Source of the DNA: Clostridiales bacterium | Lineage (GTDB): Bacteria; Bacillota; Clostridia; Christensenellales; Aristaeellaceae | Reading direction: 5' to 3' | Assembly (NCBI GenBank): GCA_015056085.1 | Contig: SVHA01000009.1 | Span: 1 to 62,905 of the forward strand | Length of the DNA: 62,905 nt | Part shown: in pieces, positions 1-7,361 of the stretch | Position numbering within the stretch: position 1 is the first letter of the stretch | How the letters are laid out: each line of letters opens with the position of its first letter | The notes under the pieces: model-generated | Told to the model about the DNA's origin: nothing | Database searches by the model: none | The model's input: only the letters and a program-made list of their open reading frames with translations | Made by a program: the position numbers and the translations under genes

Positions 1-66
1 AATTTTGAGCGTATTTCACTCAAAAACGGCCTCACACCTCTTGAAATTCGGTGCAAGGCCGCGTAA
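1..66 (+). CDS. transposase, C-terminal fragment (runs off the window start)
   Basis: Frame 1 is open from base 1 to a TAA at 64-66 and encodes 21 residues containing RISLKNGLTPLEIR. The pattern R-I-x-L-K-x-G-L-T-P-x-E-x-R is the usual extreme C-terminus of rve-type (DDE) transposases of the IS3/IS481 kind, where the last helix reads roughly YN-x3-R-x8-TP-x2-[EF]-x-R. The rest of the gene lies outside the window. Only 21 residues are available, so the family assignment is an inference from this motif. The window end also begins what looks like a transposase gene, so the two window ends may be copies of one element. Confidence 0.6.
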   Translation, partial: NFERISLKNGLTPLEIRCKAA

Positions 67-320
67 ACTATCTCTATTCTACTTCAGGACTCTTATTTCT
101 TTGTCTGTTGTTTCGGGTACAGTCCACAGACGACTCTCGGGCCAATTGGTTTACAAAACAAACACAAAATATAGTAAAGGCTCCTCCAGTTCTATCTCCA
201 TCGACATCTCATAATGTCAAGAATTCATCCTTTCCGGGCTTGCACCACGCAAGCCCTTTTTCCTTCACAAAATATTTACACACATTTCCTATAAACCCTG
301 TTTCATTTGTAGGAAAAGTG
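67..320. other. AT-richer gene-free stretch, probably insertion-sequence right flank
   Basis: This stretch is visibly richer in A+T than the rest of the window and has no convincing gene. It directly follows the transposase tail, so it should contain the right end of that element. A CCACA at 124-128 could be the tip, because a TGTGG occurs upstream of the transposase start at the other window end. That match is only five bases and is a guess. The small open frames here have no ribosome site and resemble nothing I know. Confidence 0.35.
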
Positions 321-329
321 TGGTATAAT
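321..329 (+). promoter_or_regulatory. extended -10 promoter of the 372 gene
   Basis: TGGTATAAT, an extended -10 element, lies 42 bases before the start codon of the following gene. No good -35 is visible at the right distance, as is common for extended -10 promoters. Confidence 0.6.
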
Positions 330-371
330 CTTCCTGCGGACCTATTCACCCCGCATGAAGGAGGAATCACA

Positions 372-1046
372 ATGATGCAGCGCACAATGAAACGAGGACT
401 TGCCCTGGTGCTGGCGCTTTTGCTGGCGATTCTCCTGGTGGAGGCCATCGCCGATGAAGACGCCGAAGAAATGCGGGCCTATTGGGGGCTGGTGGGCGAT
501 GTGAATCAGCCTGACGCCCTCACGAAGGCCATGAACGAGGATTATGACAATCTGACACTGGAGGAACTCAAGGCCGTGACGCCCGAGCAGCTGCTCGCCT
601 TTGCGGCCCAGAATCAGCTGCCCATTTCCATGGCCCGGTATGGCTACTATGCCGCCCTGGCCGACCGGCTGGCGCTGGAAGTGCCCCAAACGCCCACGGG
701 CGAGCGGCTGGCGCTGTTCCTGGACATGAAGGATAACCCCAGGGACAAGGACGCCAAGGCCCAGCGACGTGCCATCCGTAAGGAACTGACGGAGCAGGAC
801 ATCCTCGGCTATGCGGATGAAACCGAGCTTCCGGCGGGCTTCCTGGCGTGGCTGATGCTGGATGATGAATGGCACGAAGGCGAGTGGGAAGACAGCGATG
901 ACTGGCGGGAAGGCCGCCGTGACTGGGATTTCGCCGACTGGGTGGATGAACAGGACCTGATCGACCTCTACGGCAGGGAAGCCCGTGTGACCGATGACGA
1001 CGTGGAACGTGTTCTGCGGAAGAACGGTCTGGACTTTGACGACTGA
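372..1046 (+). CDS. secreted acidic protein of unknown function
   Basis: A 224-residue protein. The start is ATG 372 because GAAGGAGG lies just upstream and a typical signal peptide follows: basic MMQRTMKR, then a hydrophobic LALVLALLLAILLV stretch. The mature part is strongly acidic. Its middle is helical-looking (LTLEELKAVTPEQLLAFA, residues about 60-77), and its C-terminal third is rich in Trp, Asp and Glu (for example DDEWHEGEWEDSDDW). I see no Cys for a lipobox and no catalytic motif. It is monocistronic, with its own promoter and a terminator at 1062-1094. I do not recognise the family; export is the only inference. Confidence 0.75.
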   Translation: MMQRTMKRGLALVLALLLAILLVEAIADEDAEEMRAYWGLVGDVNQPDALTKAMNEDYDNLTLEELKAVTPEQLLAFAAQNQLPISMARYGYYAALADRLALEVPQTPTGERLALFLDMKDNPRDKDAKAQRRAIRKELTEQDILGYADETELPAGFLAWLMLDDEWHEGEWEDSDDWREGRRDWDFADWVDEQDLIDLYGREARVTDDDVERVLRKNGLDFDD

Positions 1047-1061
1047 CATACTGAAACAACA

Positions 1062-1094
1062 GGGTCCTGCAACAATGCAGGACCCGATTTTTTT
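1062..1094 (+). terminator. intrinsic terminator
   Basis: GGGTCCTGC and GCAGGACCC arms around a 6-base loop, followed by GATTTTTTT. It ends the transcript of the 372-1046 gene. Confidence 0.9.
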
Positions 1095-1156
1095 GTTTCA
1101 TTTTGTCCCATTGTGGTGATATAATGGTTGAAAGAAGGCTGAAAGGGGACGCAGGT

Positions 1157-1915
1157 ATGCAAATGGTATGGCTGACGGCGCTGGGTGTGGGCGGCGCAAC
1201 GGTGATCGGTGCGGTGATCGGGTTTTTCTTTCGGAAGATGTCCCACCGCCACAGCGACATCATCCTGTCCTTTGCGGCGGGCGTGATGCTGGCGGCGGCG
1301 GTCATCGGGCTGATTCTGCCCTCGCTGGAAGGCGGCGGCGATTGGGCCGTGGTGGTGACGGCGGCGGGGATCCTGCTGGGCGCCCTGTGCCTGAACCTGC
1401 TGGACCGCCTGGTGCCCCATCTGCACCGGCTGTCGGGCGTGGATCAGGAGGCCCATCCCGATCAGGCGAAAAGCATCAACAAGGTGCTGCTGTTCGTGAC
1501 GGCCATCGCCATCCACAACCTGCCAGAAGGCATCGCTGCCGGCGTGGGTTTCGGCACCGGCAACACGGCGGAAGCCATCACCATTGCGGCTGGCATTGCG
1601 CTGCAGAACATCCCCGAGGGCATGGTCATCATTGCGCCCATGCTGGCAGCAGGGATTTCCCCCCGGCGCACCTTCATTGCCGCCGCTATGACGGGCCTGG
1701 TGGAAGTGCTGGGCACGCTGCTGGGATATCTGGCGGTGAGCATTTCTGCGGCGATTCTCCCCTTTGCCCTGGCCTTTGCCGGCGGCACCATGCTCTACGT
1801 CATCAGCGACGAGATGATCCCCGAAACTCATGCCCATGGCTCGGAGCGGGGCGCCACCTGGGCGCTGTTGCTGGGCTTTATCCTCATGCTGGCTATGACC
1901 CACTATCTGGGCTGA
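1157..1915 (+). CDS. zupT: ZIP family divalent metal transporter
   Basis: A 252-residue integral membrane protein of the ZIP (SLC39) family, moving Zn2+, Fe2+ or related divalent cations into the cytoplasm. About eight hydrophobic segments are visible. The two metal-site signatures are intact: HNLPEG at residues 120-125 (TM4) and QNIPEG at 150-155 (TM5). The loop before TM4 (about 88-108) is the short His/Asp-rich variable loop of the family, and ETHAH occurs near residue 225. ATG 1157 is chosen over the upstream in-frame ATG 1103 because AAAGGGG stands at the right distance. A TATAAT at 1120-1125 gives it its own promoter. The metal specificity cannot be read from sequence, and the symbol is by resemblance to ZupT. 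Confidence 0.9.
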   Translation: MQMVWLTALGVGGATVIGAVIGFFFRKMSHRHSDIILSFAAGVMLAAAVIGLILPSLEGGGDWAVVVTAAGILLGALCLNLLDRLVPHLHRLSGVDQEAHPDQAKSINKVLLFVTAIAIHNLPEGIAAGVGFGTGNTAEAITIAAGIALQNIPEGMVIIAPMLAAGISPRRTFIAAAMTGLVEVLGTLLGYLAVSISAAILPFALAFAGGTMLYVISDEMIPETHAHGSERGATWALLLGFILMLAMTHYLG

Positions 1916-1926
1916 AAAAGGTATGC

Positions 1927-1966
1927 AAAACCCTCCCTGCAGGAAAAGGCAGGGAGGGCGCTTTTG
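1927..1966. terminator. bidirectional terminator between convergent genes
   Basis: CCCTCCCTGC and GCAGGGAGGG arms, with AAAA on the left side and CTTTTG on the right. It serves zupT on the plus strand and the radical SAM gene on the minus strand. Confidence 0.85.
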
Positions 1967-1974
1967 TTTGGGTA

Positions 1975-3099
1975 TCAGAAGACCAGATCACCGGGGCGGT
2001 AGCCTTCCGGCAGGGGCTCTTCCTCCACGAAGGTGAAGGATTCATCCTGCAGAATGGGCAGGAACAGTTCGTAGGGGATGCCGTCAAACTCGCTGCCATA
2101 GGCGCTGGCGCCAAACCAGCCGCCCTCATGGGCTTTCAGGTTGAGGTCCCTTGCGAACTTGGTGCGGTTGCAGCAGTCATGCACAGCCACAGGCCAGTTT
2201 TCCTCGCAGGCCTGACGCATCAGCTGCAGGGTCATTTCCCGGCTCCAGATGGGGGAGAGGTAGCCGTGGCGGGTGATGTACATATTTTCGCCCAGATAAT
2301 TCACCACGTTGTTGGGATTCAGGTGCAGTTCGGCGCTGTTGATGAAGTCAATGCCCGTGGCGAGGATGACATCCTTCTTCTGCTGGAACACCTCGTAATA
2401 ATCCGGCGTCATGGGCGTTTCAATGCCCACACGGGGGATATACTTCTTCGCCAGCGCCATGGAGGCGATCACCTTGTCTGCCGCCAGTGTGGCGCCCAGG
2501 TTGAAACGCAGCTCGTCCAGACCGGCTTCCCCCAGCGCCTTCAGGTTTTCTTCAGTGCACAGGGTGCCGTTGGTGTACATATGCTGATGGATGCCCGCCT
2601 GATGGAACCGGCGGATGACGCCGTAATACTTTTCGATCTCCATAAAGGGCTCCAGATACACATAGGACACACCGGTGGGCGCATTGCCCATGGTCAGAAG
2701 CAGGTCGATGTCCTCTTCCCGGAATTTCGTGCCGCCGATTTCCCACATGCCTTCGCCCACGGGCGGCTGGCAGTCCAGTTCGCCATAGTTGTAGCAGAAG
2801 GGGCACAGGACATTGCAGCGGTTGGTCTTGCGGATGGCACTCAGGCCCGTACCCAGCAGACAGGAGCGGCATCCGGCGGGGAACTGCCCGTCCGGGCCCA
2901 CATAATAGGAGCGCCCTCTGACGCTTTTGAGCCCGGGAATCTTCGCCATCAGGTCCTGCTGGCGCTTCTCTTCCGCCAGTTCAATCTGGCTGATGACGGC
3001 ATACACGATCTCCTGCTGCCGGGGCAAAAGCTGCTCGCCCTCGGGGAGCTGAGCAAAAAAGGAAAACCACATCAGCGCATCTTTCTTGGAAATTTTCAT
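1975..3099 (-). CDS. radical SAM protein of unknown substrate
   Basis: A 374-residue cytoplasmic protein with a canonical radical SAM iron-sulphur motif, CNVLCPFC (Cys95, Cys99, Cys102). It is preceded by an extra CRSC pair (Cys77/Cys80) that could be structural or bind a second metal. Before the radical core is a helical N-terminal region (1-60) with many charged residues. YLEPFMEIEKYYG, MYTNGTL and DELRFNLGA follow the usual TIM-barrel order (beta-strand 2-4 region). Such enzymes cleave S-adenosylmethionine to a 5'-deoxyadenosyl radical. No partner peptide, methyltransferase or maturase is adjacent, so the substrate stays unknown. It is transcribed alone and convergent to zupT. Confidence 0.85.
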   Translation of the reverse strand: MKISKKDALMWFSFFAQLPEGEQLLPRQQEIVYAVISQIELAEEKRQQDLMAKIPGLKSVRGRSYYVGPDGQFPAGCRSCLLGTGLSAIRKTNRCNVLCPFCYNYGELDCQPPVGEGMWEIGGTKFREEDIDLLLTMGNAPTGVSYVYLEPFMEIEKYYGVIRRFHQAGIHQHMYTNGTLCTEENLKALGEAGLDELRFNLGATLAADKVIASMALAKKYIPRVGIETPMTPDYYEVFQQKKDVILATGIDFINSAELHLNPNNVVNYLGENMYITRHGYLSPIWSREMTLQLMRQACEENWPVAVHDCCNRTKFARDLNLKAHEGGWFGASAYGSEFDGIPYELFLPILQDESFTFVEEEPLPEGYRPGDLVF

Positions 3100-3228
3100 C
3101 TGTTTTCACGCCCTCCGCTTCGTCTGATCCGTTCTTCGCCATTATAGCACGCCCCGGCTTTCAGAGCAACATTTCCCGGGGAAAAGGCCAAAAAATGCCG
3201 GAAATTCCTGAACTTCAACTACCGTTTA

Positions 3229-3257
3229 TTGATTTTCGCCCTTCCCGGTGCTATGAT
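3229..3257 (+). promoter_or_regulatory. sigma-A promoter of degV
   Basis: TTGATT, a 17-base spacer, then TATGAT, 75 bases before the degV start codon. Confidence 0.75.
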
Positions 3258-3332
3258 AAGAGCGAGCCTTCCTGAAGTGAAGGCCTGCTTTTCCGACTGC
3301 ATTTGCTGCAATTGTTTCAGAAAGGATTTCCC

Positions 3333-4184
3333 ATGGTTACGATCATTGCTGATTCCACCTGTGATCTTTCCCCCGAACTGATCAAGCGTTACGGCGTGGA
3401 GATCATCCCCCTGCAAATCCTCCTGGGCGATGACGCCTTTGAGGACGGCGCAGGCGTGACCCCCGACGAGATTTACCGCTGGGCTGACGCCAACAGTGCT
3501 ACTCCCAAGACGGCTGCTCCCTCCCTGGAGACGGTAGCGACTGTCATGGGGCGGGTGCTGGAGAGCGGCAACGACGCCGTGTGCCTTACCATTTCCGAAA
3601 GTATGTCCACCTGCGCCAACGTGCTGCGGCTGGCAGCCCGGGAACTGGGCGCCGAAAACCGGGTGAAGGTCATCAACTCCGAAAACCTCTCCACCGGCAT
3701 TGGCCTGATGGTGCTCTCCGCCGCCGAAATGGCACAAAAGGGCGCCTCTGCCCAGGAAATCGCCGATCATCTGGAAAGCCTGAAGCCTCGCATCCGGGCC
3801 AGTTTTGTGGTGGACACCCTGACGTATCTCCACAGGGGCGGCCGCTGCAGCGGCGTGGCTGCCATGGCAGGCGGCCTGCTGCGGCTTCATCCCATGATTT
3901 CTGTTTCCGGCGGCAAAATGAGCCCTGGCAAGAAGTACCGCGGCAAAATGAAGCGGGTCATCGGCGAATATGTGGAGGAACTGACGCCCGCACTGGAAAA
4001 GGCCGACGCCCACCGTGTCTTTATCACCCACTCCGGCTGCGAAGAAAGCATCATCGCCGCCGTGAAGGACATGGTGTCCTCCATGGGACACTTTGAGGAG
4101 ATATGCATCACCCGGGCGGGCGGCGTGATTTCCAGCCACTGCGGCCCCGGCACCCTGGGCGTGCTGTTCGTCGCCGGCGAATAA
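3333..4184 (+). CDS. degV: DegV family fatty-acid-binding protein
   Basis: A 283-residue DegV (FakB-like) protein. The N-terminus MVTIIADSTCDLSPELIKRY is the family hallmark, with the D-S-T/S-x-D-L motif that contacts the lipid carboxylate. The second domain carries LTYLHRGGRCSG, the conserved R-G-G-R region, and the protein ends in a SHCGPGTLGV motif, also typical. FakB proteins present fatty acids to the FakA kinase for phosphorylation and phospholipid synthesis, and many Clostridia carry several paralogues. No fakA gene is in the window. ATG 3333 is used because AGAAAGGA stands at the right distance; the longer frame from 3303 has no ribosome site. It has its own promoter and terminator. 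Confidence 0.92.
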   Translation: MVTIIADSTCDLSPELIKRYGVEIIPLQILLGDDAFEDGAGVTPDEIYRWADANSATPKTAAPSLETVATVMGRVLESGNDAVCLTISESMSTCANVLRLAARELGAENRVKVINSENLSTGIGLMVLSAAEMAQKGASAQEIADHLESLKPRIRASFVVDTLTYLHRGGRCSGVAAMAGGLLRLHPMISVSGGKMSPGKKYRGKMKRVIGEYVEELTPALEKADAHRVFITHSGCEESIIAAVKDMVSSMGHFEEICITRAGGVISSHCGPGTLGVLFVAGE

Positions 4185-4204
4185 ATCAACATAAAATGTA
4201 TCAA

Positions 4205-4240
4205 AACAGACCGACAATGCACTGCCGGTCTGTTTCTTTG
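4205..4240 (+). terminator. intrinsic terminator after degV
   Basis: AACAGACCG and CGGTCTGTT arms with an 11-base loop, then TTCTTTGTT. Confidence 0.8.
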
Positions 4241-4300
4241 TTAAAAATTCAACAATCTTGTCAATTATGGCATTTTTCTTCCCAAAAAGAATATTTTTTA

Positions 4301-4329
4301 TTGACAAACCTTCCTTCGGGATGTATACT
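4301..4329 (+). promoter_or_regulatory. consensus sigma-A promoter
   Basis: TTGACA, a 17-base spacer, then TATACT, 64 bases before the 4393 gene. It is one of the strongest promoters in the window by match to consensus, with an A+T-rich upstream stretch that could act as an UP element. Confidence 0.9.
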
Positions 4330-4392
4330 ACACATAGAAACATCGTTTGTTTCTTGGAAACCTATATTTTATTTCATCAAGGAGGCCTGATT

Positions 4393-4770
4393 ATGCAGCA
4401 CAACAATCCTCTGCTTCTTCTGGACAACAGCAGTATGATGACCGTCATCGGCGAGGGACAGTTCACCAGCCGCCGCATGAGTTTCGAGGAGACCCATGCC
4501 GTGCTGGAAACCTTTGATGATGAAGATGTGCGCATTGGCTTCTCCAACAGCGACATCACCAACATCATCTTCCCCTACATCGGCCTGACCAACAAGAACT
4601 ACCGCTTCAAGGAAGTCCGCCATATGCACGTGGGCCAGGAAGCGCTGGTGTTCAAACTCTACGTCACCCCCTCGGAAACCCAGCCCATCACCCACATGGA
4701 GGACGGTACCGAGGCCAAGAAGATCCAGAACATCTACGTCTACTGCCAGTATATCACCCGCACGGCATAA
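4393..4770 (+). CDS. small protein, possibly STIV B116-like (DUF1874)
   Basis: A 125-residue soluble protein. ATG 4393 follows GGAGG by seven bases. The order of features resembles the DUF1874 / YddF family known from archaeal viruses and conjugative elements. An N-terminal strand-rich part is followed by SFEETHAVLETF, a segment around IGFSNSDITNIIF that matches the IGH-x-S-T-x2-I box loosely, and a C-terminal GQEALVFKLYVTPSE that resembles the G-D-E-A-L-V-F-x-L-x-x-R-x-x-E-G box. The similarity is from memory and weak, and I would not assign a function. It is monocistronic between a strong promoter and a strong terminator, so it is probably well expressed. Confidence 0.6.
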   Translation: MQHNNPLLLLDNSSMMTVIGEGQFTSRRMSFEETHAVLETFDDEDVRIGFSNSDITNIIFPYIGLTNKNYRFKEVRHMHVGQEALVFKLYVTPSETQPITHMEDGTEAKKIQNIYVYCQYITRTA

Positions 4771-4793
4771 CACCCTGTTTGCTGCACACTTAA

Positions 4794-4818
4794 AGAGGGG
4801 GCTATCCCCTCTTTTTTT
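4794..4818 (+). terminator. intrinsic terminator
   Basis: AGAGGGG and CCCCTCT arms, a 5-base loop, then a run of seven T. Confidence 0.92.
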
Positions 4819-4896
4819 GCGTTTGTCCCTTGCATCCCTCTCGTTTATCTGTTACAATGTTGGCGATTTCCTATATGATTTCAGGAGGTTCACCAC

Positions 4897-5142
4897 ATGG
4901 ATATGATCAAGCGTGTTCTGGCGCTGCTGGCCCTTGCCAGCATGGGCGTGTTTATCATTGCCGTGCTGATTCTTTTCGCCACCCATCAGCTTGCGGCCCA
5001 CATGGGCTGGGTATATGGCCCCATGGCGGCTTTCCTCGCCTTTGGCCTGCTCTCTCTGGCCATCCGCTTCCTGCAGCGCAGCCGTCAGCAGGCCGCCGAG
5101 GCCCGCAAAGCGGCGCAGCAGCAGGACTCCAACAACGCCTGA
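4897..5142 (+). CDS. small membrane protein
   Basis: An 81-residue protein with two hydrophobic segments (about residues 7-30 and 38-58). A basic and Gln/Ala-rich helical tail follows (RSRQQAAEARKAAQQQ), probably cytoplasmic. The start is set by CAGGAGG ten bases upstream. The MFS transporter gene begins 33 bases downstream with its own ribosome site, so the two are probably co-transcribed. No family is recognised; it could be an accessory subunit, but that is only position-based. Confidence 0.75.
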   Translation: MDMIKRVLALLALASMGVFIIAVLILFATHQLAAHMGWVYGPMAAFLAFGLLSLAIRFLQRSRQQAAEARKAAQQQDSNNA

Positions 5143-5175
5143 GAAGGGCCATTCCATTACACGAGGATGATTCGC

Positions 5176-6423
5176 ATGAAGAAACTGCCCATCGGCAAGA
5201 CAAAACTTGTCTGCTACTATATGTACCTGGCAGCGGCGTCGGTGTTTATTCTCCCGCCGATGCTCTTTAATACCTTTCAGGAGATGTACGGCATTTCCTA
5301 CACGCTCCTGGGCACGCTGGTGGTGGTGAACTTCATCACCCAGTTGTCCGTGGACCTGATTTTCAGCTTCTTCTCCCGGTTTTTCAACATTCACAAGACG
5401 CTGCGCATCACGCCGCTGCTGACGGCTGTGGGCCTGGGCATTTATGCGCTGGTGCCCACGCTCTTCCCCCAGCACGCCTATCTGGGTCTGGTCATCGGCA
5501 CGGTGATTTTCTCCGTTGCGGCCGGTCTGGGCGAAGTGCTCATCAGCCCCACAGTGGCGGCGCTGCCCTCGGATAATCCTGCCAAGGACATGAGCACCCT
5601 GCACTCCCTCTACGGCTATGGTTTTGTCTCCGTGGTGGTCATCAGCACCATCTTCCTGCAGGTGTTCGGCAACACCAACTGGATGTATCTGGTGGGCTTC
5701 TTTGCAATCCTGCCGCTGATTGCCTCTGGGCTGATGTCCTTTGCCATCCTGCCTGACATGGACATCTCCCATGCCAAGGAAAACACCCCCAGCGCCCGCA
5801 AGCGCACGGTGGCGATTTTCCTGTGCATGATGTGCATCTTCCTGGGCAGCTGTGCGGAAAACTCCATGACCAACTGGATTTCCGTCTACACGGAAACGGC
5901 GCTGAACATCCCCAAGGCGCTGGGCGATCTGCTGGGTATGTGCTCCTTTGCCATCCTCCTGAGCCTGACCCGCACCTTCTACGCCAAGTATGGCAGGAAC
6001 ATCTCCCGGGTGCTGCTGCTGGGCATGGCCGGCGCCACGGTGCTGTATCTGACGGTGGCCTTCTGCCCCAATGCCATCATTTCGCTGATTGCCTGCGTAT
6101 TGGTGGGCCTGTGCACCTCCATGCTCTGGCCCGGCACGCTGATTCTGATGGAGGAGAAGATTCCCGCCGTGGGCGTGGCTGCCTATGCCCTGATGGCCGC
6201 CGGCGGCGACTTCGGCGCCTCCGTTGCGCCCCAGTTGCTGGGACTGATCACCGACAGCGTATCCGCCAGCCCCTGGGCGCTGGAAATGAGCGCCTCCCTG
6301 ATGATGGCTCCTGAACAGTTGGGCATGAAGGTGGGGATGCTCGTTGCCGCCCTGTTCCCCCTGCTGGGCACCTTCCTGCTGCTGGGAATGCGCCGCTTCT
6401 TCCGCAGGAACCCCGTGCTGTGA
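5176..6423 (+). CDS. MFS transporter
   Basis: A 415-residue integral membrane protein of the major facilitator superfamily, with about twelve hydrophobic segments in two halves of six. A longer polar linker lies near the middle, around PDMDISHAKENTPSARKRTV, which is the usual cytoplasmic loop between TM6 and TM7. ATG 5176 is preferred to ATG 5167 because the GAGGA ribosome site lies at about the right distance only for the former. The substrate cannot be told. The TGA stop is followed with no gap by the first hairpin of repeat island 1. Confidence 0.85.
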   Translation: MKKLPIGKTKLVCYYMYLAAASVFILPPMLFNTFQEMYGISYTLLGTLVVVNFITQLSVDLIFSFFSRFFNIHKTLRITPLLTAVGLGIYALVPTLFPQHAYLGLVIGTVIFSVAAGLGEVLISPTVAALPSDNPAKDMSTLHSLYGYGFVSVVVISTIFLQVFGNTNWMYLVGFFAILPLIASGLMSFAILPDMDISHAKENTPSARKRTVAIFLCMMCIFLGSCAENSMTNWISVYTETALNIPKALGDLLGMCSFAILLSLTRTFYAKYGRNISRVLLLGMAGATVLYLTVAFCPNAIISLIACVLVGLCTSMLWPGTLILMEEKIPAVGVAAYALMAAGGDFGASVAPQLLGLITDSVSASPWALEMSASLMMAPEQLGMKVGMLVAALFPLLGTFLLLGMRRFFRRNPVL

Positions 6424-6607
6424 CCAAGGGCGCTGCCCCTGGACCCTTTTGCGGGGCGTTGCCCCACACCCCACCAAAGGGCTTTGCCCTTTGGAAACCC
6501 TTATGCGGGGCTCCGCCCCACACCCCGGCAGGGGCGCCGCCCCTGCACCCCGGTCGGGGGCCCTGCCCCCGACACCCCCGCAAGGGGCATCGCCCCTTGA
6601 CCCATTA

Positions 6608-6645
6608 CCCGGAAATCCTGATGGATTTCCGGGGTGTTCTTTTTT
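6608..6645 (+). terminator. terminator cap of island 1, plus arm
   Basis: CCCGGAAATCC and GGATTTCCGGG arms, a 4-base loop, then TGTTCTTTTTT. The same cap, with loop variants, ends arms in islands 2, 3 and 4. Confidence 0.85.
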
Positions 6646-6759
6646 GGAGGAGTCTTATGGATTTGGCTTTTCCTTGCCGGGGCAACCAGGGGGCTTTCCG
6701 ATCGCCCCCTGGACCCCTTCGGTCTGCATCCTTGTAAGTAGTCGTGACCGCACAAAAAT

Positions 6760-6835
6760 GTAGGGAACGGCCTATGTGCCGTTCCGCTTGCAACCCCGGC
6801 ATAAATCCCGGAACGGCACGCAGGCCGTTCCCTAC
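6760..6835. repeat. long inverted repeat of the GGGAACGGC palindrome family
   Basis: Two 26-base arms, 6760-6785 and 6810-6835, are reverse complements except at two positions and are separated by 24 bases. Each arm is also nearly palindromic by itself (GGAACGGC against GCCGTTCC). Related single palindromes lie at 19668-19692, 29894-29923 and 30501-30524. Confidence 0.85.
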
Positions 6836-7192
6836 AGAGCAACACACTAATACCCCTTCAGCCGGAGGGAGCCCGAAGGTTTCCAAAGGAAACGAACTGC
6901 CCAGTGGGCAGTCGCCGAAGGCGAGTTTCCGAAGCGAAGCGGAGGCGGACGATCGGAAAGCCCTTTGGTCGCCCGTGAGGGCGAAACCTCGCCTTGCATA
7001 ATAGAACATTATGAAAGGAAAAACCTACATAAAAACAAACCCACAAGCCCTTGGGCTTTGGGTGATGGGTCAAGGGTCAAATAAGACTACTTGCATCCGA
7101 AGGTTTCCAAAGGGCGATCGGAAAGCCCTTTGGTCGCCCGTGAGGGCGAAATCCCACCTTGCATAACAGCACAGCATGAAAGGAAAAACCCA

Positions 7193-7229
7193 CATAATAA
7201 CAATCCCCCAAGCCCGTCAGGGCTTGGGG
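7193..7229 (-). terminator. terminator cap of island 1, minus arm
   Basis: On the minus strand, CCCCAAGCCC and GGGCTTGGGG arms with a TGAC loop, followed by GATTGTTATT. It would end asnA transcripts. Confidence 0.75.
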
Positions 7230-7361
7230 TAATGGGTCAAGGGCCAATGGCCCTTGCGGGGGTGTCGGGGGCAGCGCCCCTGCTGGGGTGTGGGGCAAAG
7301 CCCCACATTGGGGGTGTCGGGGGCAGAGCCCCCGACCGGGGTGCAGGGGCAAAGCCCCTGC

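Larger units (their letters stand above)
6424..7361. repeat. intergenic hairpin island 1 (two opposed arms)
   Basis: This 938-base region lies between the convergent MFS and asnA genes. The plus arm starts on the base after the MFS stop codon. It is a string of GC hairpins such as GCGGGGC/GCCCC, GCAGGGGC/GCCCCTGC and GTCGGGGGC/GCCCCCGAC joined by ACCCC linkers. It ends in a CAAGGGGC unit, CCTTGACCCATTACC and a terminator cap (6608-6645). The minus arm does the same starting at the asnA stop codon (7362), with its cap at 7193-7229. Between them are outer blocks with CCGATCG cores (about 6691-6728, 6950-7000, 7095-7170), a long inverted repeat (6760-6835), and a degenerate extra cap near 7052-7074. 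The frames open across it are proline/arginine-rich shadows, not genes. Confidence 0.9.

Noticed and set aside
1103..1156. Longer start of the ZIP gene at ATG 1103
   Set aside because: The extra residues MSHCGDIMVERRLKGDAG overlap the promoter -10 and have no ribosome site; ATG 1157 has one.
568..1305. Large minus-strand frames over the first genes (and similar shadows over mnmG, ftsK, argS and the MATE gene)
   Set aside because: They run antisense to genes with clear family motifs and ribosome sites, and have the His/Gln/Arg-rich composition typical of antisense frames in GC-rich DNA.
6424..6600. Stop-codon readthrough into the array as the purpose of hairpins touching the stop codon
   Set aside because: Several frames stay open after the stop, which made this tempting, but the tails would differ in frame and sequence between genes and nothing in the stop contexts is special. 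It is kept only as a possibility.
6420..6763. Long open frames across the hairpin islands (for example 6344-6763, 7077-7352, 13118-13555, 40666-41034, 56452-56736)
   Set aside because: They consist of proline/arginine/glycine-rich low-complexity sequence produced by the GC hairpins, exist in several frames and on both strands at once, and lack ribosome sites.
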